Part shown: positions 28,342 to 37,432 of the stretch, piece by piece
Numbering within the stretch: the stretch's first letter is position 1
Layout: each line of letters starts with the position of its first letter
NCBI GenBank assembly: GCA_934548045.1
Contig: CAKTEM010000006.1
Coordinates: 62,001 to 126,000 of the forward strand
DNA from: an uncultured Faecalibacterium sp.
GTDB taxonomy: Bacteria; Bacillota; Clostridia; Oscillospirales; Ruminococcaceae
Reading direction: 5' to 3'
DNA length: 64,000 nt
The notes under the pieces: generated by a model
What the model saw: the letters and a program-made list of their open reading frames with translations, nothing else
Told to the model about the DNA's origin: nothing
Databases searched by the model: none
Program-made: the position numbers and the translations under genes

Positions 28342-28890
28342 ATGCAGGCAGTCCGGCAGAACAAGACCCATTCAAAGCTCTTTTTCAAAATCACCGCTCT
28401 CGTGCTGGCAGTCATCGCCGCAATCTCCCTCGGGATTTCCGCCCGGGCAGGGAAGTCGGCACCTGCTGGTGCATCCCTGAAAGCTCTCTCTCCGGTGCAG
28501 GAAACGCACTTCCCACTGGGGAGCCGGGCGTGGAGGGTGTCCGACGCCTACGGCTGGCGTGACGACCCCTTCACCGGCGAAGAAACCTTTCACCGTGGCG
28601 TTGACCTTGCCTGCGCCGAGGGTACGCCCGTCCTTGCGGCGATGGGCGGCGTGGTCGTCTCGGCACGGAACAGCACCAGCTATGGCAACGTTGTTCGTCT
28701 CTGCCACAGCGACGGACATGAGACCGTCTATGCCCACATGCAGTACCTCTATGTCCGGGCTGGGGAGGTCGTGCAGGCCGGTCAGCCGCTGGGAACCGCC
28801 GGACAGACCGGACGGGCGACCGGTGCGCACCTCCATCTCGAGTTTTACCAGAACGGCGTTGCCTACGACCCGGAAAAGCTTCTGAAATGA
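28342..28890 (+). CDS. M23-family peptidase (SpoIVFA-like)
   Basis: 182 residues: a cytoplasmic N-terminus, one membrane helix (about 17-37), then an extracytoplasmic LytM domain. Zinc ligands are kept: His and Asp in FHRGVDL (about 84-88) and HLHLE (about 163), so it may be an active endopeptidase. It overlaps the M50 gene by ATGA. A LytM/M23 protein directly ahead of an M50 protease is the arrangement of spoIVFA-spoIVFB, where SpoIVFA anchors and inhibits the protease during spore formation. The pairing makes SpoIVFA-like the best call, though a general cell-wall hydrolase is possible. Confidence 0.75.
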   Translation: MQAVRQNKTHSKLFFKITALVLAVIAAISLGISARAGKSAPAGASLKALSPVQETHFPLGSRAWRVSDAYGWRDDPFTGEETFHRGVDLACAEGTPVLAAMGGVVVSARNSTSYGNVVRLCHSDGHETVYAHMQYLYVRAGEVVQAGQPLGTAGQTGRATGAHLHLEFYQNGVAYDPEKLLK

Positions 28891-29354
28891 GCGCGCTTAT
28901 GAAACCATTTCGTCAGAATCTCCGCCTTGGCTGCCTGAACTTCCGTGACCCGTTCCTGCTCTGCGGCGTGCTGTATCTGCTGCTCTGGTTCGATGCCAGC
29001 GGCTTTCTGCGCATTGGGCTGTGGGCGGCGATTTTTCATGAGATGGGGCATATTCTGGTCTATTGGTTCATCCTGCGCCGCAGGCCGCACATCGACGTCA
29101 CCATGACCGGCTTTTGTCTGCGCGTGAACCGGGAAGAGCTTTCCCGGCTTGAAACGCTTTGTCTTGCCGCCGCCGGGCCGGGCGCGAATCTCCTGCTGGC
29201 GGCGGTCTGGGCCTTCCGGATGAACCAGCAGGCGACCATCCGGGGCAGTGCCTTTCTTGCGGCAAATCTCCTGACGGCGGCGTTCAATCTGCTGCCGATT
29301 CCGCCGCTGGACGGCTGGGAGATGTGGAAATCCTTGCAATTCCCCCGGAAATAG
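28887..29354 (+). CDS. M50 site-2 protease, minimal SpoIVFB-like
   Basis: 155 residues. Zinc motif FHEMGH (about 50-55) and the second motif NLLPIPPLDGW (about 132-142, with the Asp ligand) are intact. About four membrane helices remain; the C-terminal CBS domain of Bacillus SpoIVFB (about 288 residues) is absent. Bacillus SpoIVFB cleaves pro-sigma-K. It is coupled by ATGA to the M23 gene. Its 3' end carries the promoter of the next operon. Confidence 0.8.
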   Translation: MSALMKPFRQNLRLGCLNFRDPFLLCGVLYLLLWFDASGFLRIGLWAAIFHEMGHILVYWFILRRRPHIDVTMTGFCLRVNREELSRLETLCLAAAGPGANLLLAAVWAFRMNQQATIRGSAFLAANLLTAAFNLLPIPPLDGWEMWKSLQFPRK

Positions 29355-29362
29355 GGTACAAT
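29334..29362 (+). promoter_or_regulatory. Promoter of the TIGR03960-TIGR03936 genes
   Basis: TTGCAA (29334-29339), 17-nt spacer, TACAAT (29357-29362); overlaps the end of the M50 gene. Confidence 0.68.
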
Positions 29363-29413
29363 AAAAAGACTTGAAAATGAAAACCGTTTGTCAAAAGACA
29401 ATGGAGGAACTTA

Positions 29414-31279
29414 ATGTTTGATCCCAAGCTGAAAGAAGCACTGGGCCGGGTGCAGAAGCCGGGCCGTTACACCGGCGGCGAACCGGGCAGTGTCTATAAA
29501 GAAAAAGAGAAGGTCGACGTCCGCTTTGCGTTCTGCTTCCCGGATACCTACGAGGTCGGCATGTCCTTTCTGGGCGAGAAGATCTTGTACGAGCTGCTGA
29601 ACTCCCACGAGAACTGGTGGTGCGAGCGCGCGTTCATGCCGTGGCTGGATATGAAGGCCGAGATGGAGCGTCTGCATCTGCCCCTCTACACGATGGAGAG
29701 CAAAGACCCCCTGACCGATTTCGACGCCGTGGGCTTTACCCTGCAGTACGAGATGTCCTACACCAACATCCTCGCCATGCTTGACTTGGCCGGCATCCCG
29801 TTCTATTCCAAAGATCGTGACGAGTCGTGGCCGCTCATCGTCGCAGGCGGCCCCTGTGCCTGCAACTCGGAGCCCATCGCTGATTTCTTTGATGTCATCC
29901 AGCTGGGTGAGGGCGAGAATCAGCTTCCCGGCATCTGCGCCGAGATTGAAAAGGCAAAGAAAGAGGGCGGTGTCTCCAAAAAGGAGCTGCTGCTCCGCAT
30001 TGCGAAGATTCCGGGCATCTATATTCCGGCGTTTTACGATGTCGCATACTATGAGGATGGCCGGGTCAAGTCCATCACCCCCAATGAGCCGGGTATCCCG
30101 GCGGTCATCACCAAGGCCATCATCAAGAACCTGAACGACTTTGCGCCGCCGACCAACTTCGTCGTTCCGATGGTCGGTGCGATCCAGGACCGTGCAAGCA
30201 TCGAAGTCCTGCGCGGCTGCGTGCGTGGCTGCCGCTTCTGTCAGGCCGGTTTCCTCTACCGTCCCATGCGCCAGCGTGATGCCAGCCTGCTGAACAAGGC
30301 GGCAAAAGACCTCTGCGCCAACACCGGCTACGAGGAGCTGAGCCTGTCCAGCCTGTCCACCTCCGACCACAGCCAGCTGGAAGAGCTGCTGGACGACCTG
30401 AACGAGTGGGCTCCCGAGGAGCATGTCAGCCTGTCGCTGCCCTCGCTCCGAATGGACAACTTCTCCCAGAGCCTCATCGAGAAGACCAACAAGGTCCGCA
30501 AGAGCGGCCTGACCTTTGCGGCCGAGGCAGGCACCCAGCGTCTGCGTGACGTCATCAACAAGAACGTCACATGGGATGAGATCGAAAAGACCTGCTCGCT
30601 GGCGTTCTCCAACGGCTATTCCTCGGTCAAGCTCTACTTCATGATGGGTCTGCCCACCGAGACGATGGAGGACATCGAGGGTATTGCCGAGACCGCACAG
30701 AAGGTCGTCGACCTGTATTACAAGACCAACCACCCGAAGGGCAGGGGCGTGCAGGTCACGGTCAGCTGCTCCTGCTTCGTGCCGAAGCCGCACACGCCGT
30801 TCCAGTTCGTGCCGATGGACACCGAGGACACCCTGCGCGAAAAGCAGAAGCATCTGGTCGAGTGCGCACGCGAGCGCAGCCGGAAGATCAAGGTCAACTA
30901 CCACGACAGTAAGACCAGCTTCCTCGAGGGCGTCTTTGCCAAGGGCGACCGCCGTCTGGCTCCGGTCCTCGTCGAGGCATACAAGCGCGGCTGCTTCTTC
31001 GACGGCTGGGATGAGTGTTTCAAGTACGATACCTGGATGCAGACCTTTGAGGACATGGGCATCGACCCGAAATTCTACTGCCAGCGCGCCATCGGTCTGG
31101 ACGAGGTCACCCCGTGGGCGCACATGGATTACGGTGTCACCCACGAGTACCTCGTGCGCGAGTATAACAAGGCTCTCGCCGCCCAGACCACCCAGCCCTG
31201 CAACCGTGCCTGCCACGGCTGCGGCGCAAACCATCTGTTAGGAGGACCCTGCTTTGATTACAGTCAGAATCTCGTTTAA
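29414..31279 (+). CDS. B12-binding-domain radical SAM protein, TIGR03960 family
   Basis: 621 residues. The N-terminal cobalamin-binding-like Rossmann domain (about 30-190, with AGGPCACNSEP and QLGEGE) is followed by a radical-SAM barrel with C-X3-C-X2-C in RGCVRGCRFCQAG (about 268-277). A C-terminal extension has a cysteine cluster (CNRACHGCGANH). The family is almost always followed by TIGR03936, as here; in some lineages the two halves are fused. Reaction unknown; association with ribosome and Rne/Rng genes in other genomes suggests RNA modification (inference). ATG 29414 follows TGGAGG. Confidence 0.88.
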   Translation: MFDPKLKEALGRVQKPGRYTGGEPGSVYKEKEKVDVRFAFCFPDTYEVGMSFLGEKILYELLNSHENWWCERAFMPWLDMKAEMERLHLPLYTMESKDPLTDFDAVGFTLQYEMSYTNILAMLDLAGIPFYSKDRDESWPLIVAGGPCACNSEPIADFFDVIQLGEGENQLPGICAEIEKAKKEGGVSKKELLLRIAKIPGIYIPAFYDVAYYEDGRVKSITPNEPGIPAVITKAIIKNLNDFAPPTNFVVPMVGAIQDRASIEVLRGCVRGCRFCQAGFLYRPMRQRDASLLNKAAKDLCANTGYEELSLSSLSTSDHSQLEELLDDLNEWAPEEHVSLSLPSLRMDNFSQSLIEKTNKVRKSGLTFAAEAGTQRLRDVINKNVTWDEIEKTCSLAFSNGYSSVKLYFMMGLPTETMEDIEGIAETAQKVVDLYYKTNHPKGRGVQVTVSCSCFVPKPHTPFQFVPMDTEDTLREKQKHLVECARERSRKIKVNYHDSKTSFLEGVFAKGDRRLAPVLVEAYKRGCFFDGWDECFKYDTWMQTFEDMGIDPKFYCQRAIGLDEVTPWAHMDYGVTHEYLVREYNKALAAQTTQPCNRACHGCGANHLLGGPCFDYSQNLV

Positions 31280-31898
31280 GAAAAAGAACGAAGCCTCCTA
31301 CATCTCGCTGCTGGACATGCAGCGTGTCATGCAGCGCGTGCTGAAGCGGAGCGGACTCCCGGTCTGGCATACGCTGGGCTTCAACCCTCACATCTATATG
31401 ACCTTTGCCTGTCCGCTGTCTCTGGGGCAGGAGAGCGAGTGTGAGTGCGTCGACGTCAAGACCGAGGCTGAGAATCCCGATTTTGCCCACTGGCAGACGG
31501 CTCTGAACGCCATCATGCCGGCCGGTATTGAAATTACTTCGGTGGAGCCGGTGCAGATGAAAGCCGACCTCATCGCCTTTGCCTGCTACGAGGTCAGCTA
31601 CCCAGCCTCCGCCGCCGAAGCTCTGGTACAGTACAACACCATCGAGAGCGCGCCGGTCGAGAAGAAGGGCAAAAAGGGCATCAAGATCATCGAACTGAAA
31701 AACTATATCCCGTCGCTGGAACTCAAAACCGAAGGGGAGAGCGTGCGCTTTTCGCTCTGCCTGCCCTCCGCGCAGGAACTGACCCTGAACCCGTCTCTGC
31801 TGACCGGTTTCCTCGAGGAAAAGTTCGGCATCCCGGCCGCGAACGCCAATATCCTGCGCACCCAGTTTCTCACGGCGGACAAGCAGGTGTTCCATTAA
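31254..31898 (+). CDS. TIGR03936/DUF2344 radical-SAM-associated protein
   Basis: 214 residues without a radical-SAM motif. The N-terminus (ISFKKKNEASYISLLDMQRVMQRVLKRSG, LPVWHTLGFNPHIYMTFACPLSLGQES) is characteristic of the DUF2344 partner of TIGR03960 proteins. The start is TTG 31254, inside the last 26 nt of the upstream gene, with AGGAGG 7 nt before it. Role unknown, probably RNA- or substrate-binding partner. In many Clostridia rng and rplU follow; here rplS follows instead. Confidence 0.85.
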   Translation: MITVRISFKKKNEASYISLLDMQRVMQRVLKRSGLPVWHTLGFNPHIYMTFACPLSLGQESECECVDVKTEAENPDFAHWQTALNAIMPAGIEITSVEPVQMKADLIAFACYEVSYPASAAEALVQYNTIESAPVEKKGKKGIKIIELKNYIPSLELKTEGESVRFSLCLPSAQELTLNPSLLTGFLEEKFGIPAANANILRTQFLTADKQVFH

Positions 31899-31929
31899 GA
31901 AAAAATCGTACTTATTTTTCCAAAAACAC

Positions 31930-31958
31930 TTGCATTTGCACGGCGTTTGTGCTATTCT
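31930..31958 (+). promoter_or_regulatory. rplS promoter
   Basis: TTGCAT (31930-31935), 17-nt spacer, TATTCT (31953-31958); starts a leader of about 115 nt. Confidence 0.7.
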
Positions 31959-31964
31959 ATTAGG

Positions 31965-32064
31965 GCGTTAGTGTCCGCTGAAGCCACAGCGGGGTTAATG
32001 ACAAGCAATCATTAAACGGGCGGTCCTCTGACGGCAAAGTGCCGTGCATGAACGTCTAAAAACA
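31965..32064 (+). ncRNA. Structured 5' leader of rplS (ribosomal-protein-leader-like)
   Basis: Three consecutive hairpins can be drawn by eye: CCGCTG/CAGCGG (31975-31992), TTAATGA/TCATTAA (31995-32015) and ACGGCA/TGCCGT (32031-32045). They precede the AGGAGG-type RBS of rplS. Firmicute L19 genes often carry such an autoregulatory leader bound by L19. Assignment to the Rfam L19 leader needs a covariance search. Confidence 0.5.
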
Positions 32065-32080
32065 AATGGAGGATTCAAAA

Positions 32081-32422
32081 ATGGACGCACTGAAGATTAT
32101 TTCTGAAGGCAGCATCAAGGCTGAAAAGCCCCAGTTCAACGTCGGCGATACCGTCCGCGTTGATGTTCGTATCAAGGAAGGCGACCGTGAGCGCATCCAG
32201 GCCTTTGAGGGCACTGTGATCGCAAAGAAGCACGGCGGCGTTGCTGAGACCTTCACCGTTCGCCGCGTGGCTTACGGTGTCGGCATCGAGCGTGTCTTCC
32301 CCATCAACAGCCCCTTCGTTGAGAAGGTCACCGTTGTCCGCAAGGGCAAGGTTCGCCGCGCAAAGCTGTTCTACCTGCGTGGCCGTACGGGCAAGGCTGC
32401 CAAGGTCAAGAGCGATATTTGA
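32081..32422 (+). CDS. rplS: 50S ribosomal protein L19
   Basis: 113 residues, full length, with typical stretches: [47 protein letters not shown] and the basic end [19 protein letters not shown]. It sits at the 30S-50S interface. ATG 32081 follows TGGAGG at 32066-32071; the in-frame ATG at 32066 is part of that RBS. A terminator follows, so the gene is probably controlled mainly by its own leader. Confidence 0.97.
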   Translation: MDALKIISEGSIKAEKPQFNVGDTVRVDVRIKEGDRERIQAFEGTVIAKKHGGVAETFTVRRVAYGVGIERVFPINSPFVEKVTVVRKGKVRRAKLFYLRGRTGKAAKVKSDI

Positions 32423-32444
32423 TCATCCCCGTTTCAACCGGGAG

Positions 32445-32478
32445 AAAGGAACAACTATGTTGTTCCTTTTTTCTTTTT
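32445..32478 (+). terminator. Terminator after rplS
   Basis: Perfect 11-bp stem AAAGGAACAAC/GTTGTTCCTTT with 3-nt loop and a long T tract. Confidence 0.9.
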
Positions 32479-32561
32479 CGGCGGTCAGCGGTGCAAAACT
32501 GCGCGCCTGCCGCCGGAGATTCCCGGTCAAAATGGGAGTACAGGATTGAGAGGTGTGGAAT

Positions 32562-33122
32562 ATGGAACCGCAAACGCAGCCGGAAAAACAGCCCACTGCC
32601 CTCAAGGGGCAGAACCTTCTTGAATGGTACGAGGCTCTTATCTCCGCCGCCGTCGTGCTGGTGCTTCTGTTTTCCTTTTTCTTCCGCATCATTCAGGTCG
32701 ACGGCGAGTCGATGGTACCGACGCTGGACAACGGCGATAAACTCATCGTCTGGGGTGCAGGCTACGAGCCGGAGCGCGGCGATGTCGTCATTGTCGACAG
32801 TTACACCAGCTACGGCAAGCCGCTCGTCAAGCGCGTCATCGCCAAGGGCGGCGATACCATCAACATCGACTATTCGACCGGCACCGTCGAGGTGAACGGG
32901 GAAGTGCTGGAAGAAGACTACATCGCCGCGCCGACTTATCTCGGCTACGATGTGGAGTTCCCGTATACCGTGCCGGAGGGTACGGTCTTCGTCATGGGCG
33001 ATAACCGCAACGCCTCGCTGGACAGCCGTTCCACCTATGTCGGCTGCATTGATGAACAAGACATCTTGGGCAAAGTGCTGTTCTGCTTTTTGCCCTTTTC
33101 GGATTTTGGAGTGGTAAAATGA
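32562..33122 (+). CDS. lepB: Signal peptidase I
   Basis: 186 residues, short Gram-positive type with one N-terminal membrane helix (about 27-46) and an extracytoplasmic catalytic domain. The nucleophile Ser is in DGESMVPT (about 50) and the general-base Lys in LVKRVIAKGGD (about 90); the MGDNRNASLDSR box is present. ATG 32562 (MEPQTQPEK) follows GAGAGGTG; GTG 32553 upstream is part of the RBS region. It removes signal peptides from secreted proteins. It overlaps rbgA by 4 nt. Confidence 0.95.
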   Translation: MEPQTQPEKQPTALKGQNLLEWYEALISAAVVLVLLFSFFFRIIQVDGESMVPTLDNGDKLIVWGAGYEPERGDVVIVDSYTSYGKPLVKRVIAKGGDTINIDYSTGTVEVNGEVLEEDYIAAPTYLGYDVEFPYTVPEGTVFVMGDNRNASLDSRSTYVGCIDEQDILGKVLFCFLPFSDFGVVK

Positions 33123-34042
33123 ACAATCAGGATACCCGGTTCGCGAACCAGTATACGATTCAGTGGTTCCCGGGCCACATGACAAAAACGCTCCGGATGA
33201 TGGAGCAGGAGATCCAGCATGTAGACGCAAGTCTGGTCCTGCTGGATGCGCGGATTCCGCTGTCCAGCCTGAACCCGGAGATCGAGCGGATCACCGCGCG
33301 CAAACCCAAGCTCTACGCCCTGAATAAGGCTGACCTCGCGGACCCGGCTGTCACCGAAGAGTGGATCCGCTACTTCCGTGCGGCGGACGCTGGCTGTGTC
33401 GCCATCAGCGCGAAGCAGAAGGGCGGCGCAAATGCCGTCAAGACTGCCATCGAAAAAGAACTGGCCGGTCTGCTGGAACGCCGCCAGACGCGCGGCATGG
33501 GCGGTGCAAAGACGCAGGTGATGCTCTGCGGCATCCCGAACGTCGGCAAGTCCACCTTTATCAACACCTTCGCCGGTTCTGCCCGTGCCAAGGCTGCTGA
33601 CCGCCCGGGCGTCACCAAGGGAAAACAGTGGGTCAGTACCGAAAAGTTCGACCTGCTGGATATGCCCGGCGTCCTCTGGAAAAAGTTCGATTCCAAGACC
33701 ACCGCTTCCAATCTGGCCTTCATCGGCTCCATCAAGGACGACATTCTGGACGTCGAGGAGCTGGCGATGAACCTGCTGGATGAGGTGCGCCGCAACTATC
33801 CCGACCTCGTTGCCCAGCGGTACAAGCTGGACGCCGAGACGCTGGCCTTGCCGCCCTATGAGCTGATGGAAGCCATCGGCCGGAAGCGCGGCCTGCTGGT
33901 GCGCGGCGGCGAGGTCAATACCGAACGCTGCGCCGTCATGCTGGTCGATGAGTTCCGCGCCTGCAAATGGGGCCGCATCTCTCTCGAGCGTCCGCCGCAG
34001 CGTGACGACCTCGCGGACTTTGCCGAGGAGGACGACGAATGA
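33119..34042 (+). CDS. rbgA: Ribosome biogenesis GTPase A (circularly permuted)
   Basis: 307 residues. Permuted motif order: G4 NKAD (about 70-73), then G1 GIPNVGKST (about 138-146), G2 RPGVTKG, G3 DMPG. The N-terminus [13 protein letters not shown] is characteristic of YlqF/RbgA. It assembles the late 50S particle, binding with L6, L16 and L27. It starts in the lepB stop (ATGA) and overlaps rnhB by 4 nt: the standard rplS-lepB-rbgA-rnhB-yraN order. Confidence 0.96.
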   Translation: MNNQDTRFANQYTIQWFPGHMTKTLRMMEQEIQHVDASLVLLDARIPLSSLNPEIERITARKPKLYALNKADLADPAVTEEWIRYFRAADAGCVAISAKQKGGANAVKTAIEKELAGLLERRQTRGMGGAKTQVMLCGIPNVGKSTFINTFAGSARAKAADRPGVTKGKQWVSTEKFDLLDMPGVLWKKFDSKTTASNLAFIGSIKDDILDVEELAMNLLDEVRRNYPDLVAQRYKLDAETLALPPYELMEAIGRKRGLLVRGGEVNTERCAVMLVDEFRACKWGRISLERPPQRDDLADFAEEDDE

Positions 34043-34683
34043 AACGCCGGACGGATGAAGAGATCTCCGCGCCGCTGTACGAGTATGATGCGGCGGTCCG
34101 GGCGGAAAATGGCTGCTTTGCCGGTGTGGACGAAGCAGGCCGAGGCCCTCTCTGTGGGCCGGTCTGCGTCGCCGCCTGCATCCTCGACCCGGAGAACCCG
34201 GTCTACGGCATCAACGATTCAAAGAAGCTGACCGAGAAAAAACGGGAAGCCCTCTTCGATGAGATCTGCGAAAAGGCACTGGCCTATAAGATCGTTTTTG
34301 TCGGCCCGGACATCATCGACCGTGACAACATCCTCAACGCCACCATGGGCGGCATGAGACAGGCGGTCGAGGGGCTGGACATCGTGCCGAACCTCGTCCT
34401 CGTGGATGGCAACCGTGTTCCGGCTGGTCTGACCATGCCGGCAAATTCCGTCGTCAAGGGCGACGCCACCAGTGCCAGCATCGGCGCGGCGTCCATTCTG
34501 GCGAAGGTCAGCCGTGACCGCTATATGCTCGAGCTGGACAAGCAGTTTCCGCAGTATCAGCTCGCCAAGCACAAGGGCTACCCGACCAAGCTCCACTACG
34601 AGCTTATTGCTCAGTACGGCATCCAGCCCTTCTACCGCCGCAGCTTTCTGAAAAAGCAGGGCTACTGGCCCGAGGGCAAGTGA
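34039..34683 (+). CDS. rnhB: Ribonuclease HII
   Basis: 214 residues. The catalytic start [14 protein letters not shown] (Asp/Glu about 31-32), [22 protein letters not shown] and the later [13 protein letters not shown] motif are present. It removes single ribonucleotides and RNA primers from DNA. It overlaps rbgA by ATGA and yraN by 1 nt. Confidence 0.97.
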   Translation: MKRRTDEEISAPLYEYDAAVRAENGCFAGVDEAGRGPLCGPVCVAACILDPENPVYGINDSKKLTEKKREALFDEICEKALAYKIVFVGPDIIDRDNILNATMGGMRQAVEGLDIVPNLVLVDGNRVPAGLTMPANSVVKGDATSASIGAASILAKVSRDRYMLELDKQFPQYQLAKHKGYPTKLHYELIAQYGIQPFYRRSFLKKQGYWPEGK

Positions 34684-35051
34684 TGGACAGCGCGGAGCTG
34701 GGCCGCAGGGGAGAGGCCGTCGCTGCACGGTACTACCTCAAACAGGGATGTACCCTCGTCGCCCACAACTTCCGCACCCGGATGGGCGAGATCGACCTCA
34801 TCGTAAAGGAACCGGACGGCACATTGGTGCTGTGCGAGGTCAAGACCCGGAGCGAAGACCCACTGGCAAGCCCGGCCTGCGCCGTGACGCCTGCCAAGCA
34901 GAAAAAGCTGATCCGAGCCGCAAAAGCCTATTTGCAGCAGACAAATCAGAGCGATGAACCCATAAGATTTGACGTTGCGGAGATAACACCTCTTGACAGC
35001 GGACGCTGGATGGTACATATTATAAAGGGTGCTTTCGACACGAATGGTTGA
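34683..35051 (+). CDS. yraN: UPF0102 / YraN-family putative nuclease
   Basis: 122 residues with an Endonuclease_NS/PD-(D/E)XK-like pattern: RRGEAVAARYYLKQG at the front, MGEIDLIVKE with the metal Asp, and LVLCEVKTR with Glu and Lys. Function is poorly known; cluster position with rnhB suggests a nucleic-acid role. ATG 34683 overlaps the rnhB stop (TGATG); GTG 34680 is an alternative. Confidence 0.9.
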   Translation: MDSAELGRRGEAVAARYYLKQGCTLVAHNFRTRMGEIDLIVKEPDGTLVLCEVKTRSEDPLASPACAVTPAKQKKLIRAAKAYLQQTNQSDEPIRFDVAEITPLDSGRWMVHIIKGAFDTNG

Positions 35052-35067
35052 TGCACTCAGGTGGGAA

Positions 35068-35122
35068 ACGGCAGAAAATGGCCTTTGCCGCTGCCGTAAC
35101 ACAGGAACCAGTGAGGGTTCCT
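35068..35122 (+). promoter_or_regulatory. Two-hairpin leader upstream of thrC
   Basis: ACGGCAG/CTGCCGT (35068-35097, with inner GGC/GCC) and AGGAACC/GGTTCCT (35103-35122) form two hairpins just before the AAGGAG of thrC. No T tract and no T-box sequence is present. A possible promoter (TTGACA 34993, TATTAT 35018, 19-nt spacer) lies in the end of yraN. Confidence 0.35.
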
Positions 35123-35144
35123 CTGGCGAAAAGGAGCAACGACA

Positions 35145-36605
35145 ATGCAGTTTTTCAGTACACGAGATCGCAGCCGCATCGTGACCTCTTCGGAGGCCAT
35201 CGCACAGGGTCTGTCCGATGAGGGCGGCCTGTTTGTACCCGAAAGCTTTCCGCAGGTGGATGTCAAAGCCATCTGCGAGATGGATTACCCGGCAATGGCA
35301 GCAGCCATCATCAAGGAGTACCTGACCGATTATTCGGTCGACTTCCTCAAAGAGGCCACTGCCAAGACCTACGGCGCAGCCTTTGGCGGCAAGGCCGGTT
35401 ATCTGGCACCGGTGTCGGAGGGCGTCTCCGCGCTGGAACTCTGGCACGGCCCGACCTGCGCCTTCAAGGATTACGCTCTTCAGTTGATGCCGAAACTTCT
35501 CGTTGAGGCAAAGAAAAATCTGAACCGCACCGAGAAGACCCTCATCCTCGTCGCCACCAGCGGCGATACCGGCAAAGCCGCTCTGGATGGCTACCACGAT
35601 GTGCCGGGCATCGAGATCGCGGTCTTTTATCCGACCGGCGGCACCAGCGAGATCCAGCGTCTCCAGATGGCAACGCAGGAAGGTGAGAACGTGGCCGTCT
35701 ACGCTGTCCGTGGCAACTTTGACGATGCCCAGACCGGCGTCAAGCGCGTCTTTGGAGACAAGGTCATCGCCGCACAGCTGGCCGAGCGGAACATCCGCCT
35801 TTCCAGCGCGAACTCCATCAACTGGGGCCGTCTGGTTCCGCAGATCGTCTATTACTTCGCCGCTTACGCCCAGCTGCTCGAGGCTGGTAAAATCGCATTT
35901 GGCGACAAGGTCGATTTCTGCGTTCCGACCGGCAACTTCGGCGATATCCTCGCCGGTTACTATGCAAAACAGATGGGCTTGCCCGTCGGCAAGCTGGTCT
36001 GTGCTTCCAACGAGAACAACGTCCTGACCGACTTCCTGACGACCGGCACCTACACCGCAAAACGGGAATTCTTCAAGACCACCTCGCCCAGCATGGACAT
36101 TCTGGTGTCGTCCAACCTCGAGCGTCTGCTCTACCACGTCACCGGCAGCGATGCTGAGGTCGCTTCCCTGATGAAGAGCCTCAGCGAGACGGGCAGCTAT
36201 ACCGTCCGCCCCGAGACGCTGGCAAAAATTCAGGAGAGCTTCAGCTGCGGCTGGAGCAGCGAGGAGCAGGTAGCAGGGGAGATCAAGGCCCGCTACGAGT
36301 GGGACAACTACCTCTGCGATACCCACACCGCTGTTGCGTTCCACGTTGCCGCGCAGAAAAAGCGCGACGGCGTGCCGATGGTCGTCCTGTCCACCGCGTC
36401 GCCCTTCAAGTTCCCTCGCAGCGTGCTGGAGGCTCTGGGCCATACCGCACCGGAGAACGACTTCGAGGCTATGCAGCAGCTCGAGCAGGCCACCGGCCAC
36501 ACGGCCCCGGTCAGCCTGTCCTCCCTGCGCCAGAAGGCCGAGCGGTTCGACGCTGTCATCGACCCGGCCCAGATCGCCGAAGTTGCGCTGGGCTATCAGT
36601 CCTGA
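35145..36605 (+). CDS. thrC: Threonine synthase
   Basis: 486 residues, long (fungal/E. coli-like) subgroup of PLP-dependent threonine synthases. The PLP lysine is in FKDYALQLM (about 108), the phosphate-binding loop is PTGNFGDILAGYY, and the N-terminal substrate segment SDEGGLFVPESFP is present. It converts O-phosphohomoserine to threonine. The RBS AAAAGGAG precedes ATG 35145. No other threonine-pathway gene is adjacent. Confidence 0.95.
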   Translation: MQFFSTRDRSRIVTSSEAIAQGLSDEGGLFVPESFPQVDVKAICEMDYPAMAAAIIKEYLTDYSVDFLKEATAKTYGAAFGGKAGYLAPVSEGVSALELWHGPTCAFKDYALQLMPKLLVEAKKNLNRTEKTLILVATSGDTGKAALDGYHDVPGIEIAVFYPTGGTSEIQRLQMATQEGENVAVYAVRGNFDDAQTGVKRVFGDKVIAAQLAERNIRLSSANSINWGRLVPQIVYYFAAYAQLLEAGKIAFGDKVDFCVPTGNFGDILAGYYAKQMGLPVGKLVCASNENNVLTDFLTTGTYTAKREFFKTTSPSMDILVSSNLERLLYHVTGSDAEVASLMKSLSETGSYTVRPETLAKIQESFSCGWSSEEQVAGEIKARYEWDNYLCDTHTAVAFHVAAQKKRDGVPMVVLSTASPFKFPRSVLEALGHTAPENDFEAMQQLEQATGHTAPVSLSSLRQKAERFDAVIDPAQIAEVALGYQS

Positions 36606-36641
36606 ACCCCCTGACCCAAATTAGAACAGGAGAAAACAAAC

Positions 36642-37325
36642 ATGGCACTTTTTGTGCTTGGCGATACGCATCTCTCGCTGGGCGGCTCCAAGCCGATGGA
36701 TGTCTTCCCCGGGTGGAACAACTACGTCGAGCGGCTCGAGGCCAACTGGCGCAAGCTTATCAAGCCTGAGGACACCATCGTTCTGGCCGGCGATATCAGC
36801 TGGGCGATGCGTCTGACCGATACCCGAAAGGATTTCGCGTTTTTGCAGAACCTTCCCGGACAGAAGCTTATCATGAAGGGCAACCACGATTACTGGTGGA
36901 GCACCGCCAACAAGATGAACGCCTACCTGAAAGCGGAAGGCTTTGACACCCTGCACATCCTGCATAACAATTCCTATACCGTGGACGGCTATGCCATCTG
37001 CGGCACTCGTGGCTGGCTCTTCGATGTCGGGGAGCCGCACGACGAAAAGGTGATGAACCGGGAGATCGGCCGGCTCAAGATGAGCCTTGATGCCGCCGAG
37101 CCCGGCTGCGAAAAGCTGGTGTTTTTGCATTATCCGCCGGTCTACACCGGCACCAGCGCGCCCGAGATTGTCGCCACCCTCAATCAGTACGGCATCAAAC
37201 GCTGTTTCTACGGCCATCTGCACGGCAACGCTATCCGGTATGCGGTGCAGGGCGATGTGGACGGCATCCATTATAAGCTTGTCAGCGCGGACGGACTGCG
37301 TTTCTGCCCCTACCGTATTGTATAA
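36642..37325 (+). CDS. Calcineurin-like metallophosphoesterase
   Basis: 227 residues with the five metallophosphoesterase blocks: GDTHLSLG, AGDISWAM, KGNHDYWW, FLHYPP and YGHLHG. This matches a Clostridial cytosolic family near thrC or tig; substrate unknown. RBS CAGGAG; 36 nt after thrC, so possibly cotranscribed. Confidence 0.88.
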   Translation: MALFVLGDTHLSLGGSKPMDVFPGWNNYVERLEANWRKLIKPEDTIVLAGDISWAMRLTDTRKDFAFLQNLPGQKLIMKGNHDYWWSTANKMNAYLKAEGFDTLHILHNNSYTVDGYAICGTRGWLFDVGEPHDEKVMNREIGRLKMSLDAAEPGCEKLVFLHYPPVYTGTSAPEIVATLNQYGIKRCFYGHLHGNAIRYAVQGDVDGIHYKLVSADGLRFCPYRIV

Positions 37326-37371
37326 AATGCAGGAAAAGCTGGCAAAAATAACAAAAAGTCAAAATTTGGGC

Positions 37372-37400
37372 TGGCAATTGTATCAAGAGCGTGCTATAAT
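37372..37400 (+). promoter_or_regulatory. tig promoter
   Basis: TATAAT (37395-37400) with an extended TG one base upstream; the -35 TGGCAA at 17 nt is weak. It gives a leader of about 130 nt. Confidence 0.6.
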
Positions 37401-37432
37401 AGGTTTTGACGCGATTGTTGCACCCAATTGAG

